Shown: piece after piece, positions 16,606 through 24,928 of the stretch | How the letters are laid out: each line of letters opens with the position of its first letter | Numbering within the stretch: position 1 is the first letter of the stretch | Assembly: GCA_963793785.1 (NCBI GenBank) | Contig: CAWCBH010000005.1 | Span: 1-64,000 of the forward strand | From: CAWCBH01 sp963793785 | GTDB taxonomy: Bacteria > Actinomycetota > Thermoleophilia > Solirubrobacterales > 70-9 | Direction: 5' to 3' | Length of the DNA stretch: 64,000 bases | Position numbers and translations under genes: made by a program | The notes under the pieces: model-generated | What the model was told of the DNA's origin: nothing | Seen by the model: the letters and a program-made list of their open reading frames with translations, nothing else | Database searches by the model: none

Positions 16606-18150
16606 GTGCCACTCCGTCCCGTCCATCTGCTGGTCGCCGCGATCACAGCCGTCGGCGCGGCGTTGCGGCTGCTCGTGCTCGGGGAGAGCCCGTTCGGCGA
16701 CGAGCTCTCGACCTACTGGATCGTCGCCTCCAACGGGATGGGCGGGGTCGTCGAGACCGTCCACAGCGACGCCGAGATCACGCCGCCTCTGTATTTCATG
16801 CTCGCTGAACTGGCCACCCGGGTCGAGTTCACGCCGGAGATGCTGCGGGCGCCCTCGCTGGTTGCCGGCGTCGCCGCGATCCCGCTCGTCTATGCGCTCG
16901 CCACTCGCACGGTCGGCGGGCGAGCCGGAATCGTGGCCGCCGCGCTGACCGCGCTGAGCCCGTTCATGATCTATTACTCGGCCGAGGCGAGGGGCTACCA
17001 GCTGATGATCGTGCTGGTCCTGCTCTCCACCCTGGCGCTGCTGAACGCGGTCGATCGTGGCGGAACCCGCTGGTGGGTCGGCTACGCGGTCTGCTCCTGC
17101 GCCGCCGCCTACACCCACTACACGGCCTTCTTCGCGCTCGGCGCCCAGTTCCTCTGGCTCCTCTGGGCTCACCCGCAGTCGTGGCGGCCGGCGCTGCTCG
17201 CCAACCTCGGCGCCGCCGCCGGGTTCGCCCCCTGGATCCCGGGGCTGTTGGCCGACTTCGACTCGCCGACCACCGACCTGCTCGCCCTGCTGGCGCCTTT
17301 CGAGCTGGACTCGATCGGCCCGACGCTTGGACACTGGTCGCTCGGCTACCCGTATCGGTTGGTTTCCCTGCGGACGCTGCCTGGAGATCTCGCTCTGGCG
17401 ATGGCCGTCGCGGCGGTGGGGATCGCCGTCGTCTCGCTGGCGATCGCGGCTCGCGACCGCGGCCTGCCGCGTCGGATCGACCGCCGGCTGGCGCTCATCG
17501 TGGTGTTGGCGCTCTCCGCCCCGCTGGGGCAATCGATCGTCAGCCTTTTCTCCAGCGACATCTTCGCCGTCCGCAGCATGGCCGTCTCCTGGCCGGCGTT
17601 CGCGATCGTCCTCGCGACCCTGGTGGCCGCCGCCCCGCGGCGGCTCTGGATTGCCTGCTCGGCCTTGGCGATCGCGGCCTTCGGGATCGGGGCCCTGAAG
17701 ATGACCGAGACCGATTACCAGCGGCCAGACGCCGACGGCGTCGCGGAGTTGATCGAGCGCCGGGCCGCGCCGGACGACGTCGTCGTCGACGGCTTCGTCC
17801 TCAACTTCACCCCGGGCCCGGTCAGCCCTCTCGATGCGCAGCTCGACGGCGACTACACGGTCCTGCGTGCGGGGGCGCCGCAGCAGCGAGACCACCCGTT
17901 CAACGTCTTCGATCCGGTCGCCCCACCGGCTGAGGTCGCCCGCATCGCGGCCGCGGGTGCCAGGGGCAGCCGTCTGTTCGTGGTCACCTCCAAGCACGAC
18001 GACGGCGGCTACGATCGCCACGTAGAGGCGGTTCTCGCCGCCCTGCCGGATCGATTTCGCCGCGTCGGCCAGCGGCCATACCCGGGGCTCTATGACCTGG
18101 TCGCGCTCGTCTACCGCGACTCCGGCCCGAGCGTGACGGCGGGGAGCTAG
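16606..18150 (+). CDS. GT39/ArnT-like integral membrane glycosyltransferase (GT-C)
   Basis: A 514-aa protein with about ten predicted membrane spans. The first periplasmic loop has the acidic motif typical of GT-C enzymes (ESPFGDELSTYW), followed by PPLYFMLAELATRV and SPFMIYYSAEARGYQLM, the pattern of the dolichyl-phosphate-mannose-protein mannosyltransferase domain. It would use a polyprenyl-phosphate sugar to glycosylate an extracytoplasmic acceptor. The GTG at 16606 is two bases past the acyltransferase stop. The stop shares a CTAG tetramer with the convergent methyltransferase gene. Confidence 0.85.
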   Translation: MPLRPVHLLVAAITAVGAALRLLVLGESPFGDELSTYWIVASNGMGGVVETVHSDAEITPPLYFMLAELATRVEFTPEMLRAPSLVAGVAAIPLVYALATRTVGGRAGIVAAALTALSPFMIYYSAEARGYQLMIVLVLLSTLALLNAVDRGGTRWWVGYAVCSCAAAYTHYTAFFALGAQFLWLLWAHPQSWRPALLANLGAAAGFAPWIPGLLADFDSPTTDLLALLAPFELDSIGPTLGHWSLGYPYRLVSLRTLPGDLALAMAVAAVGIAVVSLAIAARDRGLPRRIDRRLALIVVLALSAPLGQSIVSLFSSDIFAVRSMAVSWPAFAIVLATLVAAAPRRLWIACSALAIAAFGIGALKMTETDYQRPDADGVAELIERRAAPDDVVVDGFVLNFTPGPVSPLDAQLDGDYTVLRAGAPQQRDHPFNVFDPVAPPAEVARIAAAGARGSRLFVVTSKHDDGGYDRHVEAVLAALPDRFRRVGQRPYPGLYDLVALVYRDSGPSVTAGS

Positions 18151-18836
18151 GCCTTCCTCGCCACGATCACGTTGTGGGCGCAGACGCGGCGCAGCCCCGG
18201 CATCCGCTCCACCAGCCGCTCCGCCCGCGCCGCGGCGCCGATCAGGCGCCGGGGTGTGAAGTCCGGGACCATCCCCGACCGGATGACCAGCTTCGGCTCG
18301 GCTCCGCCGGCTCGCAGGCCCGCGACGAGCTCGCTGTCCGGGATCAGCCGCTCCTCGCCGGTGTCCTGGGGCACCCTGGCCATCAGCAGCCTCCAGTATG
18401 GGTTGCGTGGATTGTGGTCCCAGACGATGACCTTGCCTCCCGGCTTGGTGACTCGGACCATCTCCGCCAGGGTGCGCCGCACGTCGCCGGCGTCGGCGAT
18501 GTGGTGCATCACCGCGACGCTGATCACGAGATCGAAGCCGTCGTCGGCAAACGGCAGGTCGGTCCCCGACCCATGCACCGAGCGCACCGCAGAGGTTCGC
18601 CGCTGCAGCTCGCGCAGCATTCCCTCCGAGGGGTCGACGCCGACGACCTCGTACCCCGAGTCGGCCAGCCGTGCCGCCAGGGCGCCGGTGCCGCAGCCTA
18701 CGTCGAGGACCGATCCGCGCCGGCAGTGCTCGAGGATGAAGGTTGCCCGCTTGCGCAGGTAATGCTCGACCACGTGGGCCGGAAGCGTGGTGTCATAGCG
18801 CGCGGCGACCTCGTCAAAGTGAGACTCGCTCATCAC
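18147..18836 (-). CDS. Class I SAM-dependent methyltransferase (UbiE/Methyltransf_11-like)
   Basis: A 229-aa methyltransferase with a complete motif I (VLDVGCGTGALAARL), acidic post-I (VVGVDPSEGML), motif II (DGFDLVISVAVMHHI) and motif III (VTKPGGKVIVWDH). Two consecutive ATG codons allow a start at 18836 or 18833; both overlap the end of the upstream GT2 gene. The C-terminal helix-rich extension resembles methyltransferases in surface-glycan clusters. Its stop and that of the convergent GT39-like gene are the two halves of one CTAG (18147-18150). Confidence 0.82.
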   Translation of the reverse strand: MMSESHFDEVAARYDTTLPAHVVEHYLRKRATFILEHCRRGSVLDVGCGTGALAARLADSGYEVVGVDPSEGMLRELQRRTSAVRSVHGSGTDLPFADDGFDLVISVAVMHHIADAGDVRRTLAEMVRVTKPGGKVIVWDHNPRNPYWRLLMARVPQDTGEERLIPDSELVAGLRAGGAEPKLVIRSGMVPDFTPRRLIGAAARAERLVERMPGLRRVCAHNVIVARKA

Positions 18837-19590
18837 CCTCCGCGGCGCCCTGCTCGGCGAGCGGCGGCACCCGCGGCGCCATGCCCCGGGTCGACAGCCG
18901 CTGCCGCAGGACCATCAGGATCATTCGCGTTCCGAGGGCCAGCGCCGCGACCGGTCGTCCTGTGACCGACGAGGTCCCGACCCGGGGCAGGTAGTTGACC
19001 GGCACCTCGACGAAGCGGGCACCGGAGGTGACCGTCAGCAGCATCAACTCCATCCCGGCGTGGTTGCCTCCGACCGTCATCTGCGAGGCGATCCGGTTCG
19101 CCAGCCGGCGGTGGAAGAGGCGGTAGGTGCAGCCGACGTCGCTGAGGTGGCTGGTGTTGAAGAGGACCTCGACCAGCTTCGCCACCGCCCAGTTCCCCCA
19201 GCGCAGGAAGGCCGCCATGTTGGCGCCGTGCCAGATCAACTCGCGGGTGGTCCTGGTGCCGAGCACCGCCTCGCACTCGCCGCTGTAGACCAGCAGCTTG
19301 GTGATGTCGGTGGGACGGAAGGTGCCGTCGGGCTCGGCGAGCACGATCAGGTCTCCGCTCGCCTCCAGAAGGCCCCGCCGCGTCGCGTAGCCGTAGCCCT
19401 GCCGTGGCTCGGAGACGAGGATTGCGCTCGTGCGCGCCACCTCCTCCGCGGTCCCCGGCTCGGCGTTGTTGGAGACGACCACGACCTCGTCGACGACCCC
19501 GGTGGCGAGGAAGCCCTCGATCACGCGCCGTATCGAGCCGCGCTCCGCATAGGTCATCAACACAACCGAGACTCGATTGCCGTCCCACAT
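18814..19590 (-). CDS. Glycosyltransferase family 2 (dolichyl-phosphate-mannose synthase-like)
   Basis: A 258-aa GT-A protein: VSVVLMTYAERGSIRRVIEGF at the N-terminus, a DEVVVVSNNA strand and LIVLAEPDGTFRPTD as the metal-binding region, then VGCTYRLFHR and VEVPVNYLPRVG near the end. This is the DPMS/polyprenyl-phosphate glycosyltransferase layout, so it may make the lipid-linked sugar used by the GT-C enzymes here. TAGGAT on the minus strand (19608-19603) is 12 bases before the ATG. It overlaps the following methyltransferase gene by about 20 bases. Confidence 0.83.
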   Translation of the reverse strand: MWDGNRVSVVLMTYAERGSIRRVIEGFLATGVVDEVVVVSNNAEPGTAEEVARTSAILVSEPRQGYGYATRRGLLEASGDLIVLAEPDGTFRPTDITKLLVYSGECEAVLGTRTTRELIWHGANMAAFLRWGNWAVAKLVEVLFNTSHLSDVGCTYRLFHRRLANRIASQMTVGGNHAGMELMLLTVTSGARFVEVPVNYLPRVGTSSVTGRPVAALALGTRMILMVLRQRLSTRGMAPRVPPLAEQGAAEGDERVSL

Positions 19591-19602
19591 CGCGAGGCGG
19601 CG

Positions 19603-19612
19603 ATCCTATCCG
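19603..19612. promoter_or_regulatory. Overlapping -10 elements between divergent genes
   Basis: TAGGAT on the minus strand (19608-19603) lies 12 bases before ATG 19590. TATCCG on the plus strand (19607-19612) lies 23 bases before GTG 19636. Probable bidirectional promoter with very short leaders. Confidence 0.4.
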
Positions 19613-19635
19613 CAGGCTGGCAAGATGCCCGATCC

Positions 19636-20424
19636 GTGAGGATCACCGGCGAGCGGGTCGTCAGCGCTGCTGCCGGCTTCAACCCCACCTGGCAGCGTCA
19701 TGTTGCCGCCTATGCCCTCTGCGAGCCGCACCTCGGCCCCGGCAGGGTGCTCGACGTCGGCTGCGGGGTCGGCCACAGCTTCCAGCTCCTCGCTCCCCGC
19801 GAGACCGTCGGCGTCGACATCGATCCGCAGGCGCTTGCCGGCCAGGCTCGCGAGACCGTGGTCGCCGACATGCGCAGCCTCCCGTTCGCGGACGCCAGCT
19901 TTGCCTCGCTGATCGCCGTGCAGTCGATCGAGCATGTCCCCGACCCTGAGCGGGCCCTGAGCGAGGCGGCCCGGGTCCTCGAGCCGGGCGGCGTCGCCGC
20001 CGTGGTGACCCCGAACCGGCTCACCCTCGGCCGCCCCGACGAGATCATCGATCCCTATCACCACGTCGAGCTCGACCCTCGGCAGCTGCGCCGCCTTTGC
20101 GAGCGGTCTTTCGGCGCTGTCGAGGTCCAGGGCCTGTTCGGGTCCGCCCGCTACATGGAGCTGTTCGACGCCGAGCGCGAGACCCTGGAGCGAGTGCTGT
20201 CCCTGGACCCGCTGCGGCTGCGCCGGCTGCCCCCGCGGAGGCTCCGCCAGCGGCTCTACGACGCGCTGCTGCGCCGCCGGCGCCGGGCTGAGGATCCTCG
20301 CGCCGAGGCGATCGGCCCAGGTGACTTCGAGCTGCGCGAGGAGGGGCTCGATGCGGCGCTCGACCTGTTCGCCTTTTGCCGCCTCCCTCTAGCCTCCGCC
20401 GGCGATGCCCGTGGACGCCGCTAG
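19636..20424 (+). CDS. Class I SAM-dependent methyltransferase
   Basis: A 262-aa methyltransferase: VLDVGCGVGHSFQLL (motif I), VGVDIDPQAL, DMRSLPFADASFASLIAVQSIEHVPDPERAL (motif II region) and LEPGGVAAVVTPN (motif III). The GTG at 19636 is chosen because homology begins at RITGERVV and the segment upstream lies antisense to the divergent GT2 gene. The C-terminal 80 residues are Arg-rich. Its last 20 bases overlap the next methyltransferase gene. Confidence 0.82.
   Translation: MRITGERVVSAAAGFNPTWQRHVAAYALCEPHLGPGRVLDVGCGVGHSFQLLAPRETVGVDIDPQALAGQARETVVADMRSLPFADASFASLIAVQSIEHVPDPERALSEAARVLEPGGVAAVVTPNRLTLGRPDEIIDPYHHVELDPRQLRRLCERSFGAVEVQGLFGSARYMELFDAERETLERVLSLDPLRLRRLPPRRLRQRLYDALLRRRRRAEDPRAEAIGPGDFELREEGLDAALDLFAFCRLPLASAGDARGRR
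20390..20395 (+). promoter_or_regulatory. -10 element (TAGCCT) for the zinc-ribbon methyltransferase
   Basis: TAGCCT lies inside the 3' end of the upstream gene, 9 bases before ATG 20405, the spacing expected for a leaderless transcript. The gene may therefore have its own start as well as read-through. Confidence 0.4.
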
Positions 20425-21343
20425 GGCGACTCCGATGCAGGACTCCGGCTCGCCACCGGGGCGCTGCGCATGGTGTGGCGCTGCGTTCGACTCCCGGGCC
20501 GGCCGGCTGCGGGGGCGGCTGCGCTGCCCGGAATGCGGAGCCGCGACCACCGATCCCTGGCCGACCGAGGCCGAGCTTGGTGAGGCCTACGGCTCCTGGT
20601 ATCGGCCCGGTTCGGGCCGCCGCTTCGCGCTCCTCGGCGACGCCGTCTTGCGCCGCACGCGCGCCTCCCTGGCAGGCCGGGTCGACGACCTCGCGCCCCC
20701 CGGCCCGGTGCTCGACGTCGGCGCCGGGGACGGGACGCTGATCGACGCTCTGGCGCGGCGGGGGCGAGATGTCGTGGGGCTGGAGCGCGAGCCGGGTCGG
20801 CCGGACCTGCGCGACGAGCCCCTCGACCGCCTCGAGCCGGGCTGGGCGGCGATCGTCTTCTGGCACTCGCTCGAGCACCTTCCCGAGCCCGGAGCGGCGC
20901 TGCGCGAGGCGGCCCGCCTGCTTGATCAGGGCGGGGTCGCGGTGATCGCGGTTCCGAACACCGACAGCCTGCAGGCGCGAGTCTTCGGCGATCGCTGGCT
21001 GCACCTCGACCTGCCCCGCCACCTGGTCCACCTGCCGGCGGCGACGCTGATCGCCGGCCTGGAGACTGCCGGCTTCGAGGTCGAGCGGATCTCCGGTCTG
21101 CGGGGCGGCCAGATCGCGATCGGCTGGCTCGACGGCCTGGTCGGCTCACTGCCCGGCAAGCTGCACTTCTATGAGGCGTTGCGGCGGGGCCCGGCCCGCG
21201 GCCGCGCCCTCGGACCGGCGCAGCGGGTGGCTGCGCTTGCCGCCGGGATCCTGCTCGCGCCGCTGGCCCTCACCTGTGCGGGGGCGGAGGTGCTGTTGCG
21301 GCGTTCCGGCACCGTCTACGTGGAGGCTCGTCTTGCCCGCTGA
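20405..21343 (+). CDS. SAM methyltransferase with N-terminal zinc ribbon (Methyltransf_23-like)
   Basis: A 312-aa protein. Residues 20-48 contain CAWCGAAF and CPECGAATT, a C-x2-C pair typical of the zinc-ribbon header found on methyltransferases of polysaccharide clusters. The methyltransferase core follows (VLDVGAGDGTLIDAL, then IVFWHSLEHLPEPGAAL, LLDQGGVAVIAVPN). A C-terminal hydrophobic segment (about residues 275-300) may anchor it to the membrane. Its end overlaps the TTG start of the following glycosyltransferase by 11 bases. Confidence 0.85.
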   Translation: MPVDAARATPMQDSGSPPGRCAWCGAAFDSRAGRLRGRLRCPECGAATTDPWPTEAELGEAYGSWYRPGSGRRFALLGDAVLRRTRASLAGRVDDLAPPGPVLDVGAGDGTLIDALARRGRDVVGLEREPGRPDLRDEPLDRLEPGWAAIVFWHSLEHLPEPGAALREAARLLDQGGVAVIAVPNTDSLQARVFGDRWLHLDLPRHLVHLPAATLIAGLETAGFEVERISGLRGGQIAIGWLDGLVGSLPGKLHFYEALRRGPARGRALGPAQRVAALAAGILLAPLALTCAGAEVLLRRSGTVYVEARLAR

Positions 21344-22079
21344 GCGCCCGAAGGTCGTCGTCGTGATGCCCGCCCGGCAGGCTGCGGCGACGCTGGAGCG
21401 GACCTTCACCGCGATCCCTCGCGAGCAGGTCGACGAGGTGATCCTCGTCGACGACTCCTCGACCGACGAGACCGTGAGCCTGGCGCGGCGGCTGCCGCTG
21501 CAGCTGGTCTGGCACCCGCATCAGGTCGGTTACGGAGGCAACCAGAAGACCTGTTACCTGCAGGCGCTGCAGGGCGACGCCGACGTGATCGTGATGCTGC
21601 ACCCCGACGGGCAGTACGAGCCGGAGCTGATCCCCCGCATGGTGGAGCCGATCGCTCGGGGCGAGGCCGACGTGGTCCTCGGCTCCAGGCTGCTGGTCCC
21701 CGGCGCCGCGCTGGCGGCCGGGATGCCGCGCTGGAAGTTCGTCGCCAACCGCTTCCTGACCGCGATCGAGAACCGGATCATGGGAACCCGGCTCTCGGAG
21801 GCCCACACCGGCTACCGGGCCTACTCGCGCCGCTTCCTGCTCACCGTCCCCTTCCTTCGCAACTCCGATGATTTCGCCTTCGACAGCGAGCTGTTGATGC
21901 AGGCGGCCCACTTCGGCTTTCGAATCGAGGAGGTCCCCGCTCGCTGCCGGTACTTCGAGGACGCGTCCTCGGTCGGCTTTCGAAGCGGCGCCGTCTACGG
22001 GGCGAAGACGCTTTGGGTGGGCCTGCGGCTGGTCCTCCACCGTCGCGGCCTGCTGCGTTCGCGCAAGTTCAAGCCCTGA
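21333..22079 (+). CDS. Glycosyltransferase family 2 (polyprenyl-phosphate mannosyl/glucosyl-transferase-like)
   Basis: A 248-aa GT-A enzyme: VVVVMPARQAAATLERTF, EVILVDDSSTD, QVGYGGNQKTCYLQAL and VIVMLHPDGQYEPELI, followed by SEAHTGYRAYSRRF. This is the signature of DPMS-like GT2 proteins common in actinobacteria. The start is a TTG at 21333 with a GGAGG Shine-Dalgarno six bases upstream (21322-21326), inside the end of the previous gene. Its last 11 bases overlap the convergent membrane-protein gene. Confidence 0.85.
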   Translation: MPAERPKVVVVMPARQAAATLERTFTAIPREQVDEVILVDDSSTDETVSLARRLPLQLVWHPHQVGYGGNQKTCYLQALQGDADVIVMLHPDGQYEPELIPRMVEPIARGEADVVLGSRLLVPGAALAAGMPRWKFVANRFLTAIENRIMGTRLSEAHTGYRAYSRRFLLTVPFLRNSDDFAFDSELLMQAAHFGFRIEEVPARCRYFEDASSVGFRSGAVYGAKTLWVGLRLVLHRRGLLRSRKFKP

Positions 22080-24391
22080 GCCGGCGCGGCACCAGTCGCA
22101 CGATCGCGAGACCCTCGGCGGTTCGCTCCAGCGTCTGTAGCCGGAAGCGCTCGCCGATCGCTCTCAGCGCCCACTTCTGAAGCGGCGCCGGCTCACCGGA
22201 GCGGCCGATGCCGGCGAGCGGATCCAGCGACGGGCGCGCCTTCAATGCGGCGAAGGCGCGAAGCGACGGCCGGTCGATCAGCAGGCGATCCCCCGCCCGC
22301 AGCTCGGCGACCGACTCCCGCAGTCCGGGCAGCCGCTCCGCGGCGACGAAGCTGTCCTCGAGCGGGTCCCCGAGCGCCAGGACGCTGCCGCGCTCGCTGC
22401 GGACGAGGATCTCGACCGCGAGGTCGGGCAGGGTGAGGATCAGCGCCCGTCCGGAGCCCGGCTGATGGCGATCGAGCAGCCGCTCCCCGGCGGGTGCACT
22501 GGGATTGAGCGGCGGCGGATGCCAGAGGCGATCGAGGGCGTCCCGCAGCGACTTGCCGCCGGGCGGCGCATGAGCCAGCGCCGAGCGCGGAAACCGCTCC
22601 CGGGCGGCGGGCCAGGCAGCGGCGATCAGCAGTGCGGCGACCGCCACCGCGGCGGCGAGGCCGAGTTCCCCCGGCGGTCGTGAGCGACTGCTCTGACCGA
22701 CCCGCATCAGCAACCCCAGCCAAAGCGCGCCGGTGAGCAAGGCCGGCAGCCCGACGTAAGGGAGGATGCCGGCTGCGGAGCGGTCGACGAAGTAGCTGAA
22801 CAGGGCGATCCCGTACGCGGTCGCGCCGGCTGAGCGCGATCATCGAGATCGGCTCCCTGCGGACCAGCTCCGGCCGACGCCGGACGAGCAGCGCGATCGC
22901 GATCGCCGAGGTCAGATAACCGGCGCCGACCGCAAGAGCCGGCGACCAGGGAGCGAAGTCGTAGGTGATCTCGCCCAGCTTCCCGAACAGGAAGCCCTCC
23001 AGGTAGGCCAGGTATTGACCCCAGTCAGGTAGCTCTCCGGCTGCGGCCAGCGTCGCAGCGGCGAGGATCAGGTGCGCGGCGAGACAGGAGATCGCGGCCA
23101 GGGCCGTGGCGCGACCGATCCAGCCCCGGCGTGAGCCCGCCGGCAACAACCAGGCGTGCACGGCGCCGATCGCGATCGCGGTGGCAGCAGTGACGGCGAA
23201 GGCCTCCAGCGACCAGATCGACGTGAGGCCGATCGTCGCCAGGGCCCCGCAGCCGGCGAGCCGCACCCACCGCGGCCAGCGCAGGCCCGCGACGGTGAAG
23301 GCGATCAGCGCCATCGGCAGCCCGAACCGCAGCTGGCCCTGCTCCGGAAGGCCGCCGACCGGATAGGAGAGGTTGTACGCCAGGGCGACGACGCCGATCG
23401 CGATCGCGCCGGCGGCAAGCGGACGGTTGCAGCCGCAGATCCGCAGCACCGAGTAGGCGGCGGCGAACGCGAGCGCTGTCACCGCGCCGTCGAGCAGCCC
23501 CAGGGTGCCGTAGCCCGCGGGCGCGAGCTGAAACCAGCCGCTGATCAGGTACAGCGGTGCGACGCCGTACTGAGATGCGGTGTCGACGAGGACGGCGCCG
23601 CCCGCCAGCACCTCGTTGGCCGGCCCGAGCAGGAAGTTGTGATGGAACTGGATCACGAAGGTCTCGAAGCTGACGGCGAAGTCGCCGCTCGACTCCTCGG
23701 GGCGAAAGATCACCAGGTCGGGGATCGCGAGAATCAGCAGCGCGATGACGGCGCCGTCGAAGGCGCCGCCCCAGCCCCGCGGCAGCGGGCCGGCGGGCCG
23801 GCGGCGACGGATCGCGACAAGGGCCGGGATCGCGAGCCCGACCACGGCCGCCACGGGCCAGCTGAGCCCAGGGTCCGTGAGGCCGACGAGGACCCCTAGC
23901 CCAAGCGCCGCCGTGAGTGCCCAGAGCCGCTCCGGATGACGACAGATCCCCAGCAGCCGCGGCCGGGCGCGGTTGCGCGCCCCGACCAGCAGTAGCGACA
24001 CCGCCGCCGCCCAGATCCCGACCGCGCCCAGCGTCGCACCGACCCCGTCCTCCCACGGCAGGCCGCCGGAGAATCGCACGGCGAGGATCGCCGCCGCGAG
24101 CCCGGCCCCGAGAAGCGCCGTCAGGCCGGGCAGGGCAGCGCCGTTGGGCCCGGCGGCGACGCGGTCGGCGATCCGCGGCCCGGCTACCAGCGCCAGGGGC
24201 AGGATCAGCGCGAAGACGATCACGTAGAGCGCCGTCTCGACGTCCTGGTTCTGTTCCCCGGCCAGCGGTGCCGGCAGCGGCTTCGGCTCGGTGACGAGGA
24301 TCAGCAGCGAGATTGCAGCGACGGCCGAGCCCAGCGCCAGCGTCGCGGTCAGGGCGAGGGTGGGGCCGAAACCGGCGCGCTGAACGGGCAT
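22069..24391 (-). pseudogene. Polytopic membrane protein, putative GT-C glycosyltransferase, frameshifted near 22838
   Basis: About 773 aa if read through one frame change. Residues 1-500 hold a dozen or more hydrophobic spans with a loop FVIQFHHNFLLGPANEVLAGG and DTASQYGVAPLYLIS, reminiscent of GT-C proteins; the last 200 residues are soluble. After SMIALS the frame breaks at the CC near 22837-22838: removing one base gives SGATAYGIALFSYFVDRSAAG and continues to the stop at 22069. The total span (2323 bases) is one more than a multiple of three, as expected for a single extra base. ATG 24391 is preceded by TAAGGT 13 bases upstream. Function and substrate unknown. Confidence 0.65.
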
Positions 24392-24488
24392 CGGCAGGAC
24401 GGGGACCTTATTCGAGCGCTTCTGAAGGCTTGCGCCCAGGCTCCATAAGCGGGCAGGAACGCGGCCCGGGCGATGGAACCCGACCGGC

Positions 24489-24908
24489 ATGAGACTGTTC
24501 AAGCGTCGTGAGACGGAAGGCCGGTACGGCAGTGACGGCCTTGCCGACGTGCTCTGGTGGGCACGCCCCACGGAGCAGCCCGAGGGTGGAACCGCGGCGG
24601 CCGAGGGAGAGGAGCCCGAGGCCGGGGAGCACGCCCAGCCGATTCAGGTGCCCGAGCCCGAGGACACGGGCCCGGAGCAGATCCGCGTCGCCCGCACGCT
24701 GGTCATGTCCGAGCCGGAGCTGACCGCCCTGCTGGCCTCCGATCCCCGCCTGCAGGGCGATGGATTGCGAGTCGAGCTGGTCGAGAAGGGGTTCGGTACC
24801 CGGATGGCGATCTACGCCACTCCGGAGAGTGGCTTCGCCGAGGCCGATCTCGAGGCGCTGCTGGACGACCTCGCCGAGCCTCAGAAGAGGCCTTTCACCA
24901 ACTCCTGA
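24489..24908 (+). CDS. Hypothetical acidic protein upstream of pccB
   Basis: A 139-aa protein I do not recognise. The first 25 residues are basic and aromatic (LFKRRETEGRYG, LADVLWWARP), residues 30-60 are a Glu/Pro/Gly-rich linker, and residues 63-139 form a compact alpha/beta-looking domain (RVARTLVMSEPELTALLASD, GLRVELVEKGFGTRMAIYAT). No signal peptide or membrane span. The gene ends 20 bases before the pccB start; the pccB -10 lies in that gap, so the two can be transcribed separately. Coding bias matches its neighbours. Confidence 0.6.
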   Translation: MRLFKRRETEGRYGSDGLADVLWWARPTEQPEGGTAAAEGEEPEAGEHAQPIQVPEPEDTGPEQIRVARTLVMSEPELTALLASDPRLQGDGLRVELVEKGFGTRMAIYATPESGFAEADLEALLDDLAEPQKRPFTNS

Positions 24909-24914
24909 CGTAAA

Positions 24915-24920
24915 TAGACT
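24915..24920 (+). promoter_or_regulatory. -10 element (TAGACT) for leaderless pccB
   Basis: TAGACT is followed by 8 bases and then the GTG start at 24929. The same hexamer and spacing occur before the biotin-carboxylase gene at 42693. A weak TTTCAC (24893-24898) is 16 bases upstream. Confidence 0.6.
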
Positions 24921-24928
24921 GCGTCTCG

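Noticed and set aside
13697..16612. A 971-codon open frame antisense to the mutase and acyltransferase genes
   Set aside because: Low-complexity Arg/Asp/Gly-rich translation with no domain; arises because strongly GC-biased third codon positions of the real genes remove stops on the other strand.
1..24391. Horizontal transfer of the glycan locus
   Set aside because: No transposase, integrase or tRNA boundary and no obvious drop in GC or codon bias relative to the housekeeping genes.
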